Assembly: GCF_902148845.1 (NCBI RefSeq)
Contig: NC_043753.1
Coordinates: forward strand, 10,420,843 to 10,484,842
DNA from: Salarias fasciatus
Taxonomy: Eukaryota > Chordata > Actinopteri > Blenniiformes > Blenniidae
Length of the DNA stretch: 64,000 nucleotides
Direction: 5' to 3'
In this document: positions 57,583 to 64,000 of the stretch, piece after piece
How the letters are laid out: each line of letters opens with the position of its first letter
Position numbering within the stretch: the stretch's first letter is position 1
Translations under genes and position numbers: made by a program
Notes under the pieces: generated by a model
What the model saw: only the letters and a program-made list of their open reading frames with translations
Told to the model about the DNA's origin: nothing
Database searches by the model: none

Positions 57583-60459
57583 AACAAAACAAAACAAACA
57601 AACAAAAAACCCTGTGGAAATTAATGAATGAATAAATATATAATTTAAGATTAATGAAGTAGAAGACAATGTAAAAACAACAAGAAATCTTTTTTGGACA
57701 ACTTTATTACCAGCAAAAAAAAACAAACATAACAAAGAACATTAGTAATAGTGGATATGAGGTATAAGACGGTTGAAAAGGATTACATAAAAGATAAAGC
57801 ACTGACGTTAAAAAAATGTCGGTGCTTTCTGCAGCCCTCGGTTCCTCTGGCAGGCTGTTACATAAACATGGTGCATAATTATGGAAGGCTGTCTCACCGT
57901 GAGGACAACCAGGGCAACACTTCATTCTGGTCCGGGTTGAGCGGTTTAAGGTCCTCTTCCATCCAGAATTCATCGAGGTCCAGGATACATTTGAAAAAGG
58001 GCATCAGTTTCCCCTGTGTCACCTGTAGATGTGGTTATATGCAACTGTGAAAGTTGATGCCAGGCCTGACACTCTGAATGTATAAAATTATAAAGCAAAG
58101 AGGCCCAGGGTTGACTCCTGGGGCAGTCCACATTTAATTTTTATAAATTCCTGAAACCAGCTGTTTCAGTCTCTTTAACAGTTTGTAGCGATCTACGTTT
58201 TAAACGGAGCTTTAAGATCTACGACTAAACTTGCACCTGAGATCATTTCTGACCTTTGTCAACACTGCAGTTCAGCCTGAAACCAGACACTCTGTTTCTC
58301 AAAACTGTAAAAAAAACTGTAAACTGTAAAAAAAAAAAAACATTTCTACAAAATTTTGATCAAAAATTGGATCCTGGTTTACAGTTATTTAAATGATCAG
58401 GATTTAAATTGCTCCTCTCCATGAGGGTTTCAGGGTTCAGAAATTTTCCTTTCTGGAGATATGAAGATGGGACAAGAAGAGGATCTGCAACACCTAACCA
58501 GTCCCTGATGTGCGTCTGAACGCCACGGCCCACTGGACTGTCGAGGCTGGAAACAAAGCGCAAAGATACACCGAAATACCAAGTTCCTGAAATGTGGTGT
58601 CCGTCTCTTTCAAATGGACCCAAAGGGAACTGCTTCCTGAGGGTCCAAGCAGAACAGCACTTTCTTACATCAGTAAAGATGAAATCTGTTGTGTTGCAAT
58701 GTTGAATGAAACCTTTTGTTAGTCTGCTATGTACTCCTATATAATACTAATTTATTCACAGTGTCTTTTACATTTACAATGTATTCATTTTTTGTCACAG
58801 TGTCTCATGAAATTTGTGTTGTTTTTTGGAAATAAAGATTTTTGTAATTCATTTCTTGTGTGTGTATGTTTATGTTAAAGCCTCACAAGGAACAAGCTGT
58901 TAAAATATGACAATGTTCTGAATAATTATTCAGTTTCAATGTTTTGTCCTGCGTTATTTCATCAGGATGTATCTGAATGTACATGTTGTATTTTACTTAT
59001 TTTAACTATGTTAGTCAGTAGTAGGTACTTTATTATTTCTACTGAATTGTTCTTGAGTCATTTTAGGGACTCGACCTTCCTCTGGTGAGTGATGCAGGTT
59101 CTGAGGACAGGAAGATGAAGGTGAGGGGGCCTTCAGGGACACATGGATCCAGTAGAGGGTCAGCTCTGAGTTCCTCCTTGTTTGCAGTGGCGACATGTTG
59201 GATTAGAAGAGGTCCGGCACGAGGATCCGCGGATTGTGTTTGCAGATGAACCTGATGTGAGAGTGGAGAGCAGGCGGAAAAGAACCGGGAGAAGAGAGGA
59301 GTGAAGGTACGACAGAAAGCGTGGGAATGAGAGGGAGGCGAGGATAAACGGAGTTTAGAATGAATGCAGTCCAGGCTCAGAGAGTGAGCATGTACTGAAG
59401 AAACCGTGGACGTGTTGGACAGAAGACGCTGGGAAATGAAGACCTCTGAGCAACCGTGAATCTGCATTTTCTGTCATTTAACAGCCTCTATTAATTGTTA
59501 TGCTTTACAATTTTCAACACACTTCTGTCCATTTTCAGTCACATTTTAGATCGATGTTTTTAATGGAGTGAAAAATGATTTTATTGCTTTTGCTTTGTTT
59601 TTTTGATTTATAAAATATGAGTGATAAATGATAAATGATTTATTCACACAAAAATAAAGAATGCAATTTCTAACCAATTTTAGACCATACATTTCTACAT
59701 TTATATTTGAAAACAGATGATTTGGTTGTTATTTTTGCTTGAGCTTCATCTCAAGGATGGACACATGTCCGTGTAAATTATCCGTTCATTTCCATTTATT
59801 CAACTCTGGGTCGTGGGGCAGTTGTTCTGGTTCAGGTTGAGATTTTTTTCTTGTTTCTTTGAAAAGTGTCTGATTACAGTCCTGCGGGTGTAAATTAATT
59901 AACTTCATCTGACAAGAGTAAGTAAAGATTTGTGATGTGTTTGGATTAAGAGACACAGAAGAGACGGCTGTGGTGTGAGCTTAGTTGCTCAGACACACAC
60001 ACACACACACACACACTCACACACTTCACTGCATTTCTCCATGGCAACTGTCAAACTCTTTGCACTGGCCCTTCACTTCCTGGTTTCGTGCACCGCTGCA
60101 GGTTGTGAGTCTGTGTTTCTGCAGCAGCGACTCGGACCTGAACAGCAGCGGTGAGTCGTCGCCACTCAGCTCTGCAGAAATCTCTGCAGATCTGCAGTAT
60201 TTTACCTGTAATATATGTCTTAGAAAGAGCAGGTACTGATAAAGAAGTCATAGAACATTTAATAGGAATATTTAAAGTGACTTTTGTTATCAGTAATCTG
60301 CAGTTCGAGATTAGCCGATGAACATATTGAGGGTTGGACACCAAAGATTAAGGGAAAATAGTGGAGATTCATTTAAATTTACAGAGGTGTCGATGACCTC
60401 TGTACCTTTGCCGTCTGACGGACAAATGCTGCTGCTGATTTGAATGTGTTGTAACTCAG
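57378..60459. other. Intergenic between the plus NLR and the dynein gene
   Basis: It holds the NLR 3' UTR, a poly-C/poly-A run (57552-57585), a degraded LINE RT relic (listed separately), and unremarkable sequence from 58.3 to 60.0 kb. A short (CA)n tract lies at about 59994-60017. Around 60050-60150 is a possible untranslated exon with a GTGAGTCG donor at 60151, ahead of the dynein start exon. No other gene is seen. Confidence 0.5.
57740..58290 (-). mobile_element. Degraded LINE reverse-transcriptase relic
   Basis: On the minus strand about 58130-58080 retains a trace of the RT motif related to GVPQGSxLGPLLF. Further on, 57900-57820 reads FHNYAPCLCNSLPEEPRAAE, like the AFSxAAPxLWNSLPEELR C-terminal motif of fish LINEs. 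The frame is broken throughout. It is an old copy with uncertain ends. Confidence 0.5.
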
Positions 60460-63400
60460 ATGGCAGATCCAGACTCTCAGGCTCCAGAACAGCAGGAACA
60501 GGCCCCGGTTGCCCCCCGATCTCGCAGCTCCGACACTCCGTCCTCGGGCCTGGAGTTCCCGGCGGGAGGTCAGGAAACGCTGTCTGCCACGGAGCCGGGT
60601 CTCCACCCTGGGTCAGAGAGCCATGCTGGCCCTGGAGGAGAAGATGAGGAGGAGGAGGAGGAAGGAGATGTGGGGATGATAACTCACCCCAGACCTCCTC
60701 AGGTCCCCCTTCAGAGAGGTACAGACTCCAAAACCAGGATCAATTCAAGCAATGAAAAATACACACATGGATATTATTGGAATGAACGGTTAGAGAAAGA
60801 TCTGTGCGTATCGATAATACTATTTAAAGGTGAATAGTTGAATACGTGCAGAGCTGAGTCTTTCTAACACTCTTGCTGTTTTATTTTTGTATTTATGTTC
60901 TGTCCCCTCACGTATCCAGACGCCATGGCCAGAGGCCGCCGGCGAATAGGAGGCCAGAACCCGAGATCCACGAATCACATCACGTCTCCGGTGGCGGCTC
61001 CCTCTCCGACTGCTGGCACCGCAGTAAGTGAACCTGCAGCAGGAGCTGCTGTGGTTATATATCCTGTCCGATTTAAAATCATTTAGAAGAAAGAAGAGTC
61101 AAAAATGTGAAGATGAAGCTAAAAATTAGTGACTGAGGCTTTTGACAGCCGTTCTTGTCTGCAGGCGTCTGGGAGGAGGACGGTGCTGCTGTCCAACGAG
61201 GCGAGGAGGGAGCTGGCCAAACAGGCCCGGGCCATGAGGGACGAGAGGCGGGCGGCGCTGGACGCCCGACACAAATACCTGATCACCCGGCTGGCGGACG
61301 CCAGCAGTCTGGGAGAGCCGGAGGTGGAAGACGCCCTCGTCTCTGATGACAAAGTATTTTCACTTTTTGATTTATGTGTTCAGCCTTTTATTCGTCCCAT
61401 GGTTTTTGCATCAAACTGACCCTTCTTGAACAATTTTCTCTCTTTGAATATTTTACTTCTGATTCCTCCAGTTCAGCCTGATCGATGATTTCTTCATTGC
61501 CAACGGCTCCAAGAAGCTCATTTTCTTCTACCAGCCCTTCAACCAGGTGACTTCTCCCTCATTCAGACTGATCTCTATTGAAAACAACTCTTGTTCAGTG
61601 TCCTGCTCTTTTCAATATCTTGCATTTCCCGTCTTTCTCTAACTCACTTCTCTCTTCCTTTAACTCTCTCTCTCCAGAATCTGCTGCCCAGTCGTTCTTC
61701 CTTCTCGGACGTGGCGAACTCTGTCGTTCCTCAGAGGAAACTCTTCCTCAGCACAGGAACCTCAGAGGTAGACTTCACTTGCTTCATCACACTATAAGAT
61801 CAGATTATGTTCTGTTTGTGAGAATTTGCTTCCCAAGACGGGATCAAGTTAAACAACACTTTACGTCTGTATAGATGTCAGTGTGAGAGCAGAACAATGG
61901 CTGAACCGGCCTCTTACTGCCCACCATTGTTCAGCTTCAGGAGGTGAAACGAATCAGAAAGAGTGTGTGTTGTGTTTCTATGGATGAAAATCCCATTTGC
62001 AAGGTGATTAGACCAATCTACAACAAACAGCTCTCACACTGTGCTAGTGAGGATGTTATTTGAATGCAACTCTGTGTTTTATGTCCATATGTGACTTTTC
62101 ATAGCATAAAAATTCTAAATATAGTACCTACAAATATACATTAAACATTGTCCAAATAAACCCATATACATTTTCTCCTTCTCCTTTTCTTCCATTATCC
62201 AGATTGTTGTCTTTGAGACTTTCTCTGAAGGTTTTCAGGTTAATGTTTTAATTAGTGGTCAGGAAGCAAAACACAGGCCTGGGTTAATAATTTAAAACGC
62301 TGCAGCGTTTCTTCGCCAGTGCCTGCATCTGAAGCTGAACATTTACTGCCACTTCACACCAGTCACTGCACCCTGATGTGTGAAGACCCTCTAAACTACT
62401 CCAGCCACAATTCCTGCTTCAAATGATTAAATGCACATGGCGACCACAGCCAACTTACTGTAATTAAACTTTTAATCACCCTTTCACTCACTGTCTTTTT
62501 GTGTTTTCCAGGCTTTAGTGGGGAAATGTTTCTTCTTCCTGAGAACCACAGAGAAAGCCATCACCACTGCCAACGTGCAGCAGGTCGGTCCCTTGTGATT
62601 TGTGTTCAGTGTGAAGATGTGGCGGCTCTGGGAGGATTTGGACGACGTCCCTTGTGTCTCCTCCCAGGAGGTGAACTTCAGCGTGCTGGACAGCGGCGAC
62701 GGCGGCGTTCTGAGCAGCCTGGAGAGTCTGCTGGCTGACGTCATGTTACCGGCTCTCAGGTCCCAGCAGGTATGGGACAAATTTTAATTATGGAATAAAT
62801 TTAAATTAAACTGTGATCTTTGTGTTGGTGTTTGTGTGAGGGATGATCGATTCGATGCTGATCTGTGTTCATTCTCCTGATCCTGGACTCTGCAGACGTG
62901 GGGCTGTGTGCAGGAGGGAGCATCCTGTCCACACGTCCAGTCCTTCCTGTCCTCGGTGGACCAGTTCGTCAGTAACCTGGGCTCAATCAGAGTCAGCATG
63001 GAGAGAAAGTTCCGGCTGCAGCACGTGGAGCTGCCCGACGCCATCCGGCAGCTGAGCACGCCCGCAGACTACACCGCCGCAGGTGACGATCAGAAATTCA
63101 GACAGAATGCAAAAAAAACCTGAGGATTTCTCACAGAGTCGCTCACAGCTGTTCTACAGATATGAAGACAATAATTGGGTTCTGCTTTTTTCCCCTCAGC
63201 CAATAACAGCGAGCTGGTGGAGCATCTGGAGGGCGTGGTCACCGCGTGGACCAGTCAGATCAAGACGGTGCTGACGGAGAGCGAGCAGCTGAGGAGGGAG
63301 GCCGACGACGTGGGGCCGTCCGCCGAGCTGGAGCACTGGAAGAGGCGCATGGTCACGTTCAACAGGTGGAGAAACACTTCTGTTTGGCGTTCGTCACATC

Positions 63401-63757
63401 GTCCTTAGATTTATATCGCCCAGTCTGATCAGTTTTTTAATTTACATTTTGTTTAGTCAGACCTGTTTTTATCACAGTTTGCCTCAGCTGGATGTCCGAA
63501 ATAAATCATCAGTATATTTAAATTCTGTTTCATCAGAACTTTTGAGTTTCTTTCCAGCTGTTCTTATTATGTAAAGTTTGATTTTTTTTTCAAGACTTAG
63601 TTGATTCTGTTTCTTTTTTAATCACAGTTTGTTTTCATTTATGTCGTCTGTTGTGTTTTTCAGTCTGATGGAGGAAGTGAAGCGTCCTCAGGTGAAAAGG
63701 ACTCTGGGAGTTCTGCAGGTCGCCAGGTCTCGTATCCTCCGCGCCTGGAGGGAACTG
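60460..63757 (+). CDS. Dynein axonemal heavy chain (DNAH8/DNAH5 group), N-terminal part
   Basis: Ten coding exons are in the window: 60460-60718, 60920-61023, 61165-61353, 61472-61546, 61678-61767, 62512-62583, 62668-62769, 62896-63082, 63200-63365 and 63664-63757. They total 1338 nt (446 codons) with matching phases, and the gene runs off the right edge. It is the motor chain of outer-arm axonemal dynein in cilia and flagella. The first ~120 residues are a Pro/Ser/Glu-rich low-complexity lead (EDEEEEEEGD), then the family tail region: RRAALDARHKYLITRLAD, LIFFYQPFNQ, GKCFFFLRTTEKAITTAN, QQEVNFSVLDSGDGGVLSSL, LLADVMLPALRSQ and READDVGPSAELEHWKRRM, which belongs to DHC_N1 of the DNAH5/DNAH8 group. 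The long acidic lead favours DNAH8, since DNAH5 starts close to the conserved block. The motor domain is outside the window. The start is the first ATG right after a TAACTCAG acceptor. Confidence 0.85.
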
Positions 63758-64000
63758 GTCAGCAAAACCTTTAAAAACTCACAAAACTGCTGTACTGCAC
63801 TCTGAAACCGAGAGTGTTTAAAAAAAAATCAATCATCATGTGAACATATTTGAAATGAGCCATGATCCTGTAGAAATGAGTATTTTTTTTCTGCATCAAG
63901 CAATTTCTGTCTGCTTGAATTTTAGCTAAAACTTTTAGTTTGAACCGTAGTTCCCTTTTCCACAGTGTTCCAGGTTTTGTGGAATTGTTCTGTTAGTTAA
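63758..64000 (+). other. Dynein heavy chain intron, cut by window edge
   Basis: The donor GTCAGC at 63758 opens an intron that extends to the window end. No further exon is recognised. Confidence 0.7.

Overview
The window is vertebrate nuclear DNA, almost certainly from a ray-finned (probably percomorph) fish. The evidence is interrupted genes with GT-AG introns, a 12-exon muscle nicotinic receptor delta subunit, fish-type NLR-C genes (FISNA-NACHT-LRR), an axonemal dynein heavy chain, long TG and TC microsatellites, and fish-style hAT, LINE and MITE copies. There is no bacterial, plasmid or CRISPR content. All gene models were assembled by hand from splice sites and phase. Every complete model closes in frame at a stop codon with all junction phases matching.

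Layout. 1-2790 is a large foldback array of ~170-bp monomers, facing right in the left arm and left in the right arm. 3.4-35 kb is a cluster of B7-family immunoglobulin genes resembling HHLA2, all on the + strand. Gene 1 is V-C-TM. Genes 2, 3 and 4 are V-C-V-TM, the HHLA2 domain order. At the end lies a 124-residue one-pass protein that keeps the cluster's leader and TM/tail layout but has no Ig domain. Genes 2 and 3 sit in a recent tandem duplication (about 6.85-15.9 kb against 17.27-21.8 kb). A partial third copy of its 5' part (about 25.16-26.29 kb) lies inside intron 1 of gene 4 and gives it a second leader exon. Transposon insertions date the copies: a hAT element and a LINE in gene 2 have clean empty sites in gene 3. 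A nested stack (hAT containing a MITE and a solo LTR) lies between genes 3 and 4.

36.2-41.9 kb is chrnd (+), with very long TG repeats in intron 1, one of them abutting the exon 2 acceptor. 42.7-57.4 kb holds two NLR-C genes transcribed away from each other (minus gene 42669-49393, plus gene 50528-57377). Their NACHT exons are nearly identical, but their N-terminal exons and LRRs differ; only the minus gene has a RING-finger exon. A perfect ISRE lies in intron 1 of the minus gene. 60.46 kb to the window end holds the first ten coding exons of a dynein axonemal heavy chain (DNAH8/DNAH5 group), which runs off the edge.

Function. The HHLA2-like ligands and the NLRs are both fast-evolving immune families, and interferon-type (IRF/ISRE) motifs lie at one leader exon of the Ig cluster and in the NLR pair. 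Chrnd and the dynein are conserved flanking genes with no obvious functional link. The most unusual items are the Ig-less mini-gene, the gene 3 C-terminus built from sequence that is 3' flank in gene 2, the captured second leader of gene 4, the NACHT exons homogenised between inverted NLR genes, and the foldback array.
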